From Streptomyces sp. DH12 (GTDB taxonomy: Bacteria > Actinomycetota > Actinomycetes > Streptomycetales > Streptomycetaceae): a stretch of DNA of 64,000 nucleotides. Shown one piece after another: positions 19,901-27,759 of this stretch. The stretch covers positions 27,789-91,788 of the forward strand of contig NZ_JAHWGT010000028.1 of the NCBI RefSeq assembly GCF_020873895.1. Reading direction: 5' to 3'. The position numbers and the translations under genes were made by a program. The notes below the pieces were generated by a model, which was not told the DNA's origin, made no database searches, and worked only from the letters and a program-made list of their open reading frames with translations. Positions within the stretch are counted from its first letter, which is position 1, and each line of letters starts with the position of its first letter.

Positions 19901-22354
19901 GGCCGCGGCCGTTCCGGCGGCCCGAAGCGCGCCCGTCGCTCCGGTGGCGGCGGTGAGCAGGGCGTGGGCCTCAGTGCCGCGCAGCGGCGTGAGTTGGACG
20001 CCGGGCAGCGGCTGCCGGGCCCGGGTCGTGACGATCACCGAGCAGCCCGGCTCCGACGGGAGCAGCGGGCGGAGGCGGTCGGGGTCGGGAGCGTCGTCGA
20101 GGACGAGGAGGACCCGCCTCCCGGCGAGGGCGGACGCCAGCCCCGCCGCCAGCTCCTCGGCGGTGTGCGGGCCCTCGCCGGGGGGAGCGCCCAGGTCCGT
20201 CAGGAGGCGGTGCAGGGCGGCTTCGGGCGGCACCGGGTGGCTGCTCGACCCGCGCAGGTCGACGTGGTACCCGCCGTCCGGGTAGTGGGCCCGCACCCGG
20301 TGGGCCACGTGCAGGGCCAGTGCCGTCCGGCCGGCGCCCGGCGCGCCCACGAGCGCGGTCACCCAGTGGACCCGGCCCCTCGGCGCGGCGAGCTGCTCGA
20401 CGAGGTACCGGACCTCCTCCACCCGGCCGACGAAGGGCGAGGGGCCCGGCGGCAGCGACGACCAGGCCCCCTTTGACCCGGCCCCCTCCGTCCCGGCGGC
20501 CGGTTCCCCGCCGTCGGCGCCCTCCGGCTCCCGTCGGGCGGGGGCGGCGAGACCGAGCAGTTCGAGCGTCTGACGGGAGGCGTGGGCGAACGCCTCCCGA
20601 CCGGCGGGCAGTTCCCGGGGCCCGGACGTGTCGCGGGCGACCGACGGCAGCCGGGCCGGGCCGTCGCCGCCCGACGCGACGTACCGGTCCAGGGCCTGGT
20701 GGACGCGCCACGCCTCGTGCGCGGCGAGCCGCTCCCGCAGCACCGCCCGTGCCTCGTCCGGCAGTACGAGGGTCAGCGGCCCGGCGGCCCCGGCGGGCTC
20801 CTCCAGGCCGAACAGGCCGCTGGTCACCACCTCCGCCACGTCCCCGGTGGTCGCCTCCGGCACCAGTTCCCGGCGGATGACGTGCAGGAGGGGAAGGCTC
20901 AGCCGGTCGAACGGCGAGCACAGGACCGCCAGTCGTACGGCCCGGGGGGCGGCCGTCCGCAGGAACCCCTGGGCGGCCCTCGCCGGCGGCAGCGGCGTCG
21001 CCGGCGGCCGCGGGCGGCCCGGCGGGCGTCCGCCGGGAGGGACGAGGACCGCCGTGCAGCCCTCGGGGGCGCCGCGCATCGCCGCCCGCGACCAGCGGTC
21101 CAGCGAGTGGGGCGACAGTGACAGCACCGGGATCGGCAGCCACGCGCCCTCGTCCCGCCCTCCGTCGTCCACCTCTCCGCCGTCCGGCGCGGCTTCGTCC
21201 GGCGCGGCTTCCCTGGGGGCGGTCCGTCCCGGCTCGGTGCCGCCGGACGGTGGGGCGTCCGGCGGGGACCCGCCCCGGGCACGGCCTTCCGCCGGGGAGA
21301 CGGGCGCCGCCGACCCGGCCGTGGGCGTGCCACCGGGGGCGCCCCGGCCGTCCGGGGCGGGGAAGTCCGCGGCGGGCAGGTCGAGCAGCGGCGGCGGCTC
21401 GTGCGGCAGCCGACTGCGGTGGGCGCCCGGTGCGGCGGGCGTGAAACGGACCGTGGGCAGGTTCAGTCCGCCCCGCCGCCACAGCTTCGTGGGAAGGGGG
21501 TTGAGCAGCGCCATGGGCGTCGTCGCCGCCCACTCCCGCAGCAGCCGCCACACCGCCGGTCCCCGCCAGGCCGCCGCCATGCAGTCCGAGACGACCACCA
21601 CGAGTCTGCGGCCGTCCGCGCGGCGCAACTGGCCCGGCGCCCGGGGCCGGCCGTCCCCGTCGAAGAGCAGGTCCCGCACCTGGAGCGTGCGGAAGGCTCC
21701 CAACCGGTCGAGGACGGCGGTGAAGTCGTCGAGGGTCTCCTCCCACACCCGCATGTGGGGGGAGCGGTCGACGACCAGCGCGAGGTCGAACCAGCGCTCC
21801 GGCGCCGCGGAGAACACCGGCAGCAGCTCACCGCTGCGGGCGTAACCGTCCACCGTCGCGTCGATGTCCAGGGCCCCGTGCCGCCCCTCGGGCCACGGAC
21901 GCTTCCACGGCCGCAGCGCCCGCGTCACCTCCAGGGCGCGCGGCAGCCCGGTGGCGCGCGGGGCGGCCACGGCGTGGCCGCGCAGCGGCGCGCCCGCCCC
22001 CGGCAGCCGCTCGTGCAGGCGGTGCGCACCGACGGCCGGTGGCGCGGGCGTACGCGGCACGGCCGGGTCCGGTGGGGGAGTCGGAGGGCGCCGCGGCGGG
22101 GCCTCGGGCGGTGTGCCGCCCCGTGCGACCGGCTCCGTGTCCCGCGGGGCGTCCGACGGCGGCCGGGCCGGCGCCCGCGGGTCCGGGCGCGGCTCCGCCA
22201 TGCGGGCGGCCAGCCACAGCGCCTCGGCCAGCGCCGTACCGTCCAGCCCGGTGGCGTGCGGCCCCGTCCCGGTACGCCGCTCCCCGCCCGCGGGGTCGAG
22301 CTCCGGGACGGCCGCCCGCACAGCCGCCAGGACCCGGGCCAGCGCGTCAGACAC
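16988..22354 (-). CDS. vWA / STAND-like / TPR / inactive NaeI-like multidomain protein (SAV_2336-type) of a MoxR-vWA conflict system
   Basis: A 1788-residue cytoplasmic protein. In order: Pro-rich N-terminus; degenerate von Willebrand A domain at about 185-295 (WFDLALVVDRSPHM for the MIDAS, where the second Ser is His; VVVSDC later); a Pro-rich linker; a helical region; an NB-ARC/STAND-like NTPase from 640 (FVGR at 641, P-loop GAPGAGRT where Lys is Arg, intact VLLVLDDA and VIVTTR); TPR-like helices at about 960-1290; a possible degenerate cyclase-like domain at 1310-1440; and a NaeI-like region at 1495-1788 (DPDGSRFAA, then WSAGLLRMRP and LPENVLLRM) lacking the DxDCK catalytic motif. Its GTG start overlaps the MoxR gene by eight bases. 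Probably a sensor/effector whose modules bind rather than cut. Confidence 0.8.
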   Translation of the reverse strand: MSDALARVLAAVRAAVPELDPAGGERRTGTGPHATGLDGTALAEALWLAARMAEPRPDPRAPARPPSDAPRDTEPVARGGTPPEAPPRRPPTPPPDPAVPRTPAPPAVGAHRLHERLPGAGAPLRGHAVAAPRATGLPRALEVTRALRPWKRPWPEGRHGALDIDATVDGYARSGELLPVFSAAPERWFDLALVVDRSPHMRVWEETLDDFTAVLDRLGAFRTLQVRDLLFDGDGRPRAPGQLRRADGRRLVVVVSDCMAAAWRGPAVWRLLREWAATTPMALLNPLPTKLWRRGGLNLPTVRFTPAAPGAHRSRLPHEPPPLLDLPAADFPAPDGRGAPGGTPTAGSAAPVSPAEGRARGGSPPDAPPSGGTEPGRTAPREAAPDEAAPDGGEVDDGGRDEGAWLPIPVLSLSPHSLDRWSRAAMRGAPEGCTAVLVPPGGRPPGRPRPPATPLPPARAAQGFLRTAAPRAVRLAVLCSPFDRLSLPLLHVIRRELVPEATTGDVAEVVTSGLFGLEEPAGAAGPLTLVLPDEARAVLRERLAAHEAWRVHQALDRYVASGGDGPARLPSVARDTSGPRELPAGREAFAHASRQTLELLGLAAPARREPEGADGGEPAAGTEGAGSKGAWSSLPPGPSPFVGRVEEVRYLVEQLAAPRGRVHWVTALVGAPGAGRTALALHVAHRVRAHYPDGGYHVDLRGSSSHPVPPEAALHRLLTDLGAPPGEGPHTAEELAAGLASALAGRRVLLVLDDAPDPDRLRPLLPSEPGCSVIVTTRARQPLPGVQLTPLRGTEAHALLTAATGATGALRAAGTAAAQGGALPRELTEGRSWWPAALRVVGSWIASGSAPPAPEVARLLRAARPADAPAPPAEELGAVLRLRLGHLPADVSTALRLLARAETGAFAPDEASALLESVPRPDAMLGRLVTEGLLERPAPGVYRMPQVVHHHLRHAYGHDAEVADAAPRLLRRHLAAAAALYQERRPGSALHERLGVASRRIDGAAYDTWVSNALASADPVEATEGPASPGPRRLADLLLLLHDAGATTPYRSRHEAAAESVMRATAAGDRVAHVRAGLALALAQHAAREPLRAARSLTALGPRPGRDDPATGAVAVRLAGTLADGRRADKEAMEHLEEAVTASRADGDRFALAEACVALARVLTRLGWTSKAVGSAREALGCFPGPEPHPLTEEALTCLEQALDSAGRYEEALAAQQRLREALRTRGAPPAEEGRLLTRVARALLALGRAPEAEAAAREALARLDGADDDRLRAEADRLVAEARSGRADRDAAGRTAWTVVAMAAEGGDEVEKLRILTPVVEALEEGGVLTRRHRRRWEADRDACLLYVDPEVPLDRLTRALAERLPARLEADGERPAARLAVHTASLDPQDGGPGSELDIRLTLAMLRSAEFRKVSENFPFHPTFCLSPEAFGRLTARRPAEARGASSADALAGRSRDGHGPRPAEELVAGLFVPREVTGGTGEAMCVILTPHLDLSVYDAELLMLARVFNDLDPDGSRFAAIVRECLDAALDPEATGRFDLADLDAEEKARVGPLLERELRRAFPAATPFRLRLSLGWPNWSFREADEGGVFLVVRADDERARWSAGLLRMRPGMRVAPVHRGAPSPLTSKALLSVLWLHRGAALPENVLLRMAETDRRAVLAPPSATQRAAELFRRVRERPVPDAALRAVTRRRDSARRVREAAAVLRDEGVLVLGGNRRGRELAAVLRLPEPDPHAYVSVRLTRRRPHHTGPSVVAGGVAWVVAGPGDPVEPLPQELPSPRRPR

Positions 22355-23282
22355 GGGACAGCTCCCGCAGCAACAGGTCCACGACCGCCTGCCGCCGCTC
22401 CTCGTCCGGCGCGGCGCTCCCCGACAGCAGGTGCACGGCGTTCAGCAACTGGTCGACGGCGAGGCTCTCGCCCGCCGTCAGCCGATCGACGAACGCCCCC
22501 ACCAGTTCCCCGGCCGCCTCCGACTGCGCGGCGTCCGCCCCGAGGTGCGCGGCGACGACCCTGAGCAGCGTCTCGGGCGTGGGCATCGGCATCGTGAAGC
22601 GGATGCACCGGCGCAGGAACGCGGCGGGGAAGTCCCGCTCGCCGTTGCTGGTCATCACGATGAACGGGAACTCCGTGCACTGCACCCGGCCCCGCCGCAC
22701 CTCGTGCAGGGCCTCGCCGCCCCACTCCCGGACGGCCACCACGTCCCTGCCGTACCGGGCCAGCTCCGGAATCTCGAACTCGCCCCGCTCCAGCACGTCC
22801 AGCAGGTCGCTGGGCAGGTCCAGGTCGCTCTTGTCGATCTCGTCGACGAGCAGCGCCCGAGGCCGGCTCGAGGGCAGCAGCGCCGTGCCCAGCGGGCCCA
22901 TCCGCAGGAAGGGCGCGATGTCGTCGCTCCCGCCCGGGCCCTCCAGCCGCTGCGCGTGGATCCGGCCCAGGGCGTCGTACCGGTACAGGGCGTCCGCGAG
23001 GCCGCTGCGCGAGGTGATGTGCCAGCGCAGCACGGCACCGAGGTCCAACTCGGCCGCGACCTGCTCGATCACCGTCGACTTCCCCGAGCCCGCCGGGCCG
23101 GTCACCAGCAGGGGGCGGCGCAGGACGAGCGCGGCGTTCACCGCCTCCACCAGCCCCCGCGGCGGTACGAACTGCTGGTGCAGGGACCTGCGGGGGAACG
23201 CCCGCCAGGGCGGCGGCGCGGACAGTTCCACCCGCCGCTCCGGCGCCTCGCCGGTACCCGTGTAGAAGGGCTGCCAGGTCAT
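22347..23282 (-). CDS. MoxR-type AAA+ ATPase
   Basis: A 311-residue ATPase. Walker A is GPAGSGKST (62-70), Walker B is ALLVDEIDKSD (143-153), sensor 1 is VMTSNGERDFP near 209-219, and AFLRRC (221-226) supplies the arginine finger. All catalytic positions are intact, unlike the degenerate modules in the protein next door. MoxR ATPases act as chaperones together with vWA proteins, and here the vWA gene overlaps by eight bases downstream while the caspase/VMAP gene overlaps by four bases upstream. It is the likely energy-using threshold switch of the operon. Confidence 0.92.
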   Translation of the reverse strand: MTWQPFYTGTGEAPERRVELSAPPPWRAFPRRSLHQQFVPPRGLVEAVNAALVLRRPLLVTGPAGSGKSTVIEQVAAELDLGAVLRWHITSRSGLADALYRYDALGRIHAQRLEGPGGSDDIAPFLRMGPLGTALLPSSRPRALLVDEIDKSDLDLPSDLLDVLERGEFEIPELARYGRDVVAVREWGGEALHEVRRGRVQCTEFPFIVMTSNGERDFPAAFLRRCIRFTMPMPTPETLLRVVAAHLGADAAQSEAAGELVGAFVDRLTAGESLAVDQLLNAVHLLSGSAAPDEERRQAVVDLLLRELSRV

Positions 23283-25342
23283 GCGGGACTCTCCCCATCC
23301 GTCGCCGACTGTTCGAACCACCTGCAGAACTCGAGCCACTCCGGGTCGTCCCACACCGTGCGCAGCGGGGCGAGGTGCCCGCGGCCCCCCGGCGGGGCGA
23401 CGCCGCGGCCGCTCCACCGGTCGCGGTACGCCCGGCAGAACTCCCCGGGCAGCAGGTGCCAGGACGCGTCCAGATAGCGCCGCGCCTCCACGGGGACGCG
23501 GTGCGTCTCGTCGTCCGGCCACAGCACGATGGGCGACGACGCCAGCAGCATCCCCAGCAGCGCCTCCAGGTGCCGGGGCCGGTGCTCCAGCGCCACCGCG
23601 CGCGTGCGCGGCTCGCTGCGGAGGCGGGCCTGCAGCTCCCTCGGCTGCCGGGTGTCGCTCTCGCCCAGCCAGTCCACGCGCGTGCCGTCGCAGGAGCTCT
23701 CCAGCGCGTCCAGCGTCCGCCGCGCGCGCTCGTTGATCCACCACAGGTCCTCGGGCGGCTGGATCCGGTCGCTCCACCGCAGCACCACGTCGTACTCGGC
23801 GCCCAGCCGCATCCCGAAGTCGGTCTCCTCGGGCCGCCACTGGACCAGCAGCGGCGCCGGCGCGGCGACCTCCACCCGGCGCAGCGGCGCGTCCATGCCG
23901 GCAGCCAGCCGCGACGCCCAGCGCAGCGCCGCCCCCACCTGACGTTCCACGCCGGCCCGGTCCGGGGTGCACGCGAACTCCTCGCGTCCGTGGACCGTAC
24001 CGCCGTCGAGCAGCCACACCGCCAGGGACTCCGGCCACTCGTCGCCGACCGCCGCGTGCAGACTCACCACCAGCCGCAGCCGCATGGCGCGCGTCCGGTC
24101 GGCGAGCCGCTCGAAGGCGTCGTTGAGGTCGATGCGCGCGCTGAGGGCCGACGCCCAGCCCCGCACGGCGGGCGTGGACGGGTCGACGCGCGTCTCGTGT
24201 GCGAGGAGGGCGACGAAGTCGGTGAGCGGGCGGGTCCTTCGCTGACCCGCGGTCGGTGCCCGCAGCAGCAGGTACTCGACCGCGTCCCGCAGCAGTTCGG
24301 TGCCCGACGACTCGGGCGGCGCCTCCACGGGGCCGGGGCAGGCGGCGGCGAGCGCCCGCCGCAGGAGGCCGGAGGTGAGCGGCGCCCCCGGCCAGGTGTC
24401 CAGCAGGCCGACCGTCCGGACCCCGGCGGCCAGCCCGTCCACCAGGTCGAGCGCCCACGTCCGGGCCGGGGACGGCGGGGCCGCCGACAGCCCGCTCCGC
24501 AGCGCCTCCAGGTCCCGCACCGTCGTCAACGGCTCCTTCGGGAGCGGCTCTCCCACGGCGTCGAGGGCCCGCGCCAGTTCCTCCGCGCCCACCGGTCCCA
24601 GCAGGCCGCCCGCGGCGTGCGCGCCGTGGCGTGCGTTGCGCGCCAGCCACAGTCCGGCCGGGGCGAACAGGGCGCCGTCGAACTCCGCCCGCAGGACGGT
24701 CTGCCCGACCGTGCCGCCGTCCTCCCGGACCGCCTCCACGACGGCGTGCGGCGGCAGCGTCTCGCCGGCCGCGGCGACACCGTCCTGGAGTACCTTCACC
24801 AGCGTGCGGCTGAACCGCATCCCGTAGGCCTCCTCGGCCGCGCCCGACCCCATCAGGAGCGACAGCCGCGTGTCGCCCTGGCGGATGCCGTTCGCGACGG
24901 ACTTCAGGTCCGGTACCGCGTTGCCCGCGTGGCAGGTGTCCACGATGGCGATCACCCCGGCCAGGCCCTGGGTCTCCAGCACCTGCGCGAGGAGCGAACC
25001 GACGTCCACCGCCGTGACCGGGGCCTCCGCCCGCGAGTCGCTCGCCATGAAGCACAGGCCCGTCCCCGAGGCCATGCCGTGGCCGAGCAGCGCGAGGACG
25101 AGCACCGCGCCGGCCTCTCCGGCGGCCAGGGCGGCCGCCCGTACCGCCGCCTCGACGTCCGCGCGCGCCACCCGCTCCCCGCACAGGAGCGTCGCCCCGA
25201 CCGTCGGCTCCTTCTCGCAGGCGCCCACCCAGGGGGCCGTCAACGTCTCGTGCAGCGCCCCCGCCGCCTCCTCCAACCCCTCCAGGAGGCCGAGGTCCGG
25301 GCACTGCGCCCCGATCACCAGGGCGTGGCGCGGGCCGGTCAT
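23279..25342 (-). CDS. Caspase-like protease fused to a VMAP-type C-terminal region
   Basis: A 687-residue protein. Residues 5-235 form a caspase/metacaspase-like (clan CD) domain: ALVIGAQCPDLG at the first strand, the catalytic His88 in LALLGHGM and Cys137 in IVDTCHAG, both present, so it should be active. The rest has the helical then beta-rich pattern of vWA-MoxR-associated proteins (VMAP): LADRTRAMRLRLVVSLHAA, LAVWLLDGG near 500, LRRVEVAAPAPLLVQWRPEE near 555, and a C-terminal DDPEWLEFCRWF. Its ATG overlaps the hydrolase stop (ATGA) and its stop overlaps the MoxR ATG. Predicted role: a protease unleashed when the MoxR/vWA sensor fires, giving abortive cell death or effector processing. 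Confidence 0.78.
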   Translation of the reverse strand: MTGPRHALVIGAQCPDLGLLEGLEEAAGALHETLTAPWVGACEKEPTVGATLLCGERVARADVEAAVRAAALAAGEAGAVLVLALLGHGMASGTGLCFMASDSRAEAPVTAVDVGSLLAQVLETQGLAGVIAIVDTCHAGNAVPDLKSVANGIRQGDTRLSLLMGSGAAEEAYGMRFSRTLVKVLQDGVAAAGETLPPHAVVEAVREDGGTVGQTVLRAEFDGALFAPAGLWLARNARHGAHAAGGLLGPVGAEELARALDAVGEPLPKEPLTTVRDLEALRSGLSAAPPSPARTWALDLVDGLAAGVRTVGLLDTWPGAPLTSGLLRRALAAACPGPVEAPPESSGTELLRDAVEYLLLRAPTAGQRRTRPLTDFVALLAHETRVDPSTPAVRGWASALSARIDLNDAFERLADRTRAMRLRLVVSLHAAVGDEWPESLAVWLLDGGTVHGREEFACTPDRAGVERQVGAALRWASRLAAGMDAPLRRVEVAAPAPLLVQWRPEETDFGMRLGAEYDVVLRWSDRIQPPEDLWWINERARRTLDALESSCDGTRVDWLGESDTRQPRELQARLRSEPRTRAVALEHRPRHLEALLGMLLASSPIVLWPDDETHRVPVEARRYLDASWHLLPGEFCRAYRDRWSGRGVAPPGGRGHLAPLRTVWDDPEWLEFCRWFEQSATDGESPA

Positions 25343-26310
25343 GACCCGGTGGCGGCGGTCAGCGCCTCCATCAGCGGTCCCGCCACGGCCGCCTGCGCCA
25401 GGTACTTCGCCGCCGGGTGCACCCACGCGCCGTCCGAGTCGACCCGGGCGCTCACCGGGCCGGCCGCGGCGGCGTTCGGCAGCACGAACCGCTCCAGGGC
25501 GGGCCGCGCGGCCACGATGTCGTCCCGGTCCCAGAAGTTCAACCACCGGTCCACGCACGCCGGGGTGGCGAGGGGCTGGGGCCGTACGCGGGGGAGGACG
25601 GCCGTCCGTACGCCGAGCGGTGAACCCAACGTGATCAGCAGCGGCACCCGGCCCTCGTGGGCGTGGAGGGTCTCCAGGGCGACGACCGTGCCCAGCGAGT
25701 GGGCGACGACGACCGTCGGGCCGTCCGCGTCCAGGCTCGCCGCCACCCTGCGGCGGATCCGCGCGTCCAGCGTCAACCCCGCGTCGTCCGGCTCGCCGCG
25801 GTTGAGGTAGCGGGCCACCTGGCCCAGCATCCCGGCCGTGAGCCGCGCGCTCAACCAGCCGCCACCGGCGCGCAGTCCGGGCAGCGCCAGCAGGCTCGTC
25901 AGCGCGTTCACCACGTGCCGGCCGGGGGCTCCAGCGCCCTGCGCGCCGTCCGGCGGGGCGAGCTGCGTGCGGGCGTGCCGCAGCACCCTCAGCTCCGTCG
26001 CCGTCAACGCCGGGTCGGTCAGCCGCTCGTCGATGGCCTCCGACAGCAGCTCCGCGACCAGCTCGTCGTCCTCACCGGACCGGCCCGGCCCCACCGCCGG
26101 GCCCGTGCCCTGGGCGCCGGCCGTACGGAACAGGTCGCCGTAGTAGGCGAAGCGGACGTCCGCGGCCCAGCCGCCCGTCAGACCGGACAGCCGGCTTCCG
26201 TGCCCGGCCGCGCGCGCCCCGTGGGCCGTCGCCCGTAACCACTCGTCCAGATCGGCGCCGGCGTCCCGGGGACCGCCGATGCCGTGGACGAACACCAGAC
26301 GAGGCTTCAT
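25339..26310 (-). CDS. Alpha/beta-hydrolase (lipase-like), first gene of the MoxR-vWA-caspase operon
   Basis: A 323-residue hydrolase. The oxyanion strand is PRLVFVHGIGG (3-13), the nucleophile elbow is VVAHSLGTVVALE with Ser205, and a late FWDRDDIV segment plus VHPAAKYL near the end are candidate acid and base positions. No signal peptide is present, so it acts inside the cell, possibly on membrane lipids. GGGGAGCG precedes the ATG. Its stop codon overlaps the caspase/VMAP start by four bases, which ties it to the conflict system as a co-translated component, most simply a second effector. Similar VHGIGG proteins occur in many actinobacterial contexts, so the role is inferred from position. 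Confidence 0.8.
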   Translation of the reverse strand: MKPRLVFVHGIGGPRDAGADLDEWLRATAHGARAAGHGSRLSGLTGGWAADVRFAYYGDLFRTAGAQGTGPAVGPGRSGEDDELVAELLSEAIDERLTDPALTATELRVLRHARTQLAPPDGAQGAGAPGRHVVNALTSLLALPGLRAGGGWLSARLTAGMLGQVARYLNRGEPDDAGLTLDARIRRRVAASLDADGPTVVVAHSLGTVVALETLHAHEGRVPLLITLGSPLGVRTAVLPRVRPQPLATPACVDRWLNFWDRDDIVAARPALERFVLPNAAAAGPVSARVDSDGAWVHPAAKYLAQAAVAGPLMEALTAATGS

Positions 26311-26393
26311 CGCTCCCCCTCCTCGACGTCCGAGTTGTTGATCGATCCTTTCGTGGACGGCCGAGGAGCGGCAACCCCTGTGGAAAACCGCCC

Positions 26394-27428
26394 TCAGGCC
26401 CGCCGTGCCGCAGCCGTCGACTCGGCGTACAGCTCCGCCCCGGTCCACCGGCGTGACCGACCGGCGGCGGCCCCCGCCTCCGCCTCCCGCACCAGTTCGG
26501 CGATGCGGGTGTTCACCGGCGCACCGAGCCCGTGGCGGGCCGCGAGGGCGACGACCTCCCCCTGCAACGCGTCGATCTCCGTACGCCGGCCGCGCTCCAG
26601 GTCCTCCCACATCGACGACCTGGCGTGGGCGTCCACCCGCAGCGACGCCGCCGCGACACGGCGGAACAGACCGTCCGGCAACCGCAGCAGACGGGGCGTC
26701 GCCGAGGCCGGTACGGGACCCAGCCGCGCCGGCGCCACGCCCTCCGCCCGGAACGCCGCGAGCGCCTCCTCCTGGCACAGGGCCAGGCAGAGGCGGTACG
26801 CGCGCGTGCCCAACTGCTCGCGCAACGGCAGCCCGGACAGGGCGTTCACGGCGTTGTTCAGGTTCATCAGCAGCTTGGCGTGCTGGACCCGCGGCATGTC
26901 GCCGCGCGGTTCGACCGCCAGGCCGGCCCGCCGCAGCGCCGCCACCAGCGGCCGCGCGGCCGGGACGTCGTCGACCATCAGGGCGCCCGCCGTGCCCTGG
27001 TGGAAGGAGGCGGGCCCGGTGCGCACCACGTTGTACGGCACCATGCCGGCCAGTACGACCGTGCCCGCCGGGAGGTGGGCCCGCAGCTCCGCGGGGTTGC
27101 GCAACCCGTTCTGGAAGCTCACCACCACCGTGCCGGCGCCCAGGTGCGGGCCCATCGCCCGGGCGGCCTCGCGCGTCGCGCCCGACTTGACCGTGACCAG
27201 GACGTAGTCGGCGCCCGCCACGGCCGCCGGGTCGTCGCGGACACGCAGGCGCGCCGGAGCGACGCGCGCGTCCGGGCGGCCGCCGCCCGTCAGGAGGAGG
27301 CCCCGCTCGCGTACGGCGGCCATCGCGGACGGCCGCCCCACGAGGGTCACGCCGCAGCCGGCGGCGAGCGCCCCGCCCAGGTGGCAGCCGATGCTGCCCG
27401 CGCCGAACACGGCGATGTCCAGTGCCAT
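26394..27428 (-). CDS. 2-dehydropantoate 2-reductase family protein
   Basis: A 344-residue Rossmann reductase. The NADP-binding start is LDIAVFGAGSIGCHLGGALA; VLVTVKSGAT and VVSFQNGLRNPAEL follow; the C-terminal helical domain has the catalytic-region QHAKLLMNLNNAVNAL with the family Lys and Asn. PanE reduces ketopantoate to pantoate for CoA synthesis, but actinobacteria carry several paralogues and this copy stands alone without pan genes, so the substrate is uncertain. Start chosen at the ATG 27428 rather than the GTG two codons upstream. It lies 83 bases after the conflict operon's start, reading the same way. Confidence 0.85.
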   Translation of the reverse strand: MALDIAVFGAGSIGCHLGGALAAGCGVTLVGRPSAMAAVRERGLLLTGGGRPDARVAPARLRVRDDPAAVAGADYVLVTVKSGATREAARAMGPHLGAGTVVVSFQNGLRNPAELRAHLPAGTVVLAGMVPYNVVRTGPASFHQGTAGALMVDDVPAARPLVAALRRAGLAVEPRGDMPRVQHAKLLMNLNNAVNALSGLPLREQLGTRAYRLCLALCQEEALAAFRAEGVAPARLGPVPASATPRLLRLPDGLFRRVAAASLRVDAHARSSMWEDLERGRRTEIDALQGEVVALAARHGLGAPVNTRIAELVREAEAGAAAGRSRRWTGAELYAESTAAARRA

Positions 27429-27514
27429 GCGCACAGTGTGGACGCCGATCCCGCGCCCGTCGAGGCGGTTCGGCGGTCACGCCGGACCGGCGGGGCGCGC
27501 GGTACACCCCGGGG

Positions 27515-27755
27515 AGGCGCCGACCGCGCCGGGCCGGAGGCGGCCACCGGGGCGGGATGGGAGCCACCGACCGCACCGGGCCGGGAGGTGCCCACCGGGG
27601 CGGGGCCAAAGGCGCCCGACCGCACCGGACCCCGGGAGGTGCCCACCGGGCGGGACCGGACGCGTACCGGGACGCGCCGCGTGGCCGGGCCCGACGAGAC
27701 GCGCCGCGTGGCCGGGCCCGACGGGACGCGCCGCGTGGCCGGGCCCGACGGGACG
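27515..27755. repeat. Tandem repeats between hpnR and the panE-like gene
   Basis: This belongs to a 331-base stretch (27429-27759) without a gene. Three head-to-tail copies of a 27-base unit (GGGACGCGCCGCGTGGCC followed by GGGCCCGAC) occupy 27669-27749, with one substitution in copy two and a partial fourth. To its left (about 27515-27655) lie three degenerate copies of a longer unit of about 47 bases containing CGACCGCACCGG and GAGGTGCCCACCGGG. Unit lengths divisible by three keep frames open but no protein is credible. Confidence 0.75.
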
Positions 27756-27759
27756 CGGG

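Noticed and set aside
23375-25810. Long rightward open frame across the caspase/VMAP gene
   Set aside because: Antisense shadow: the leftward frame carries the His/Cys caspase motifs and overlapping starts and stops.
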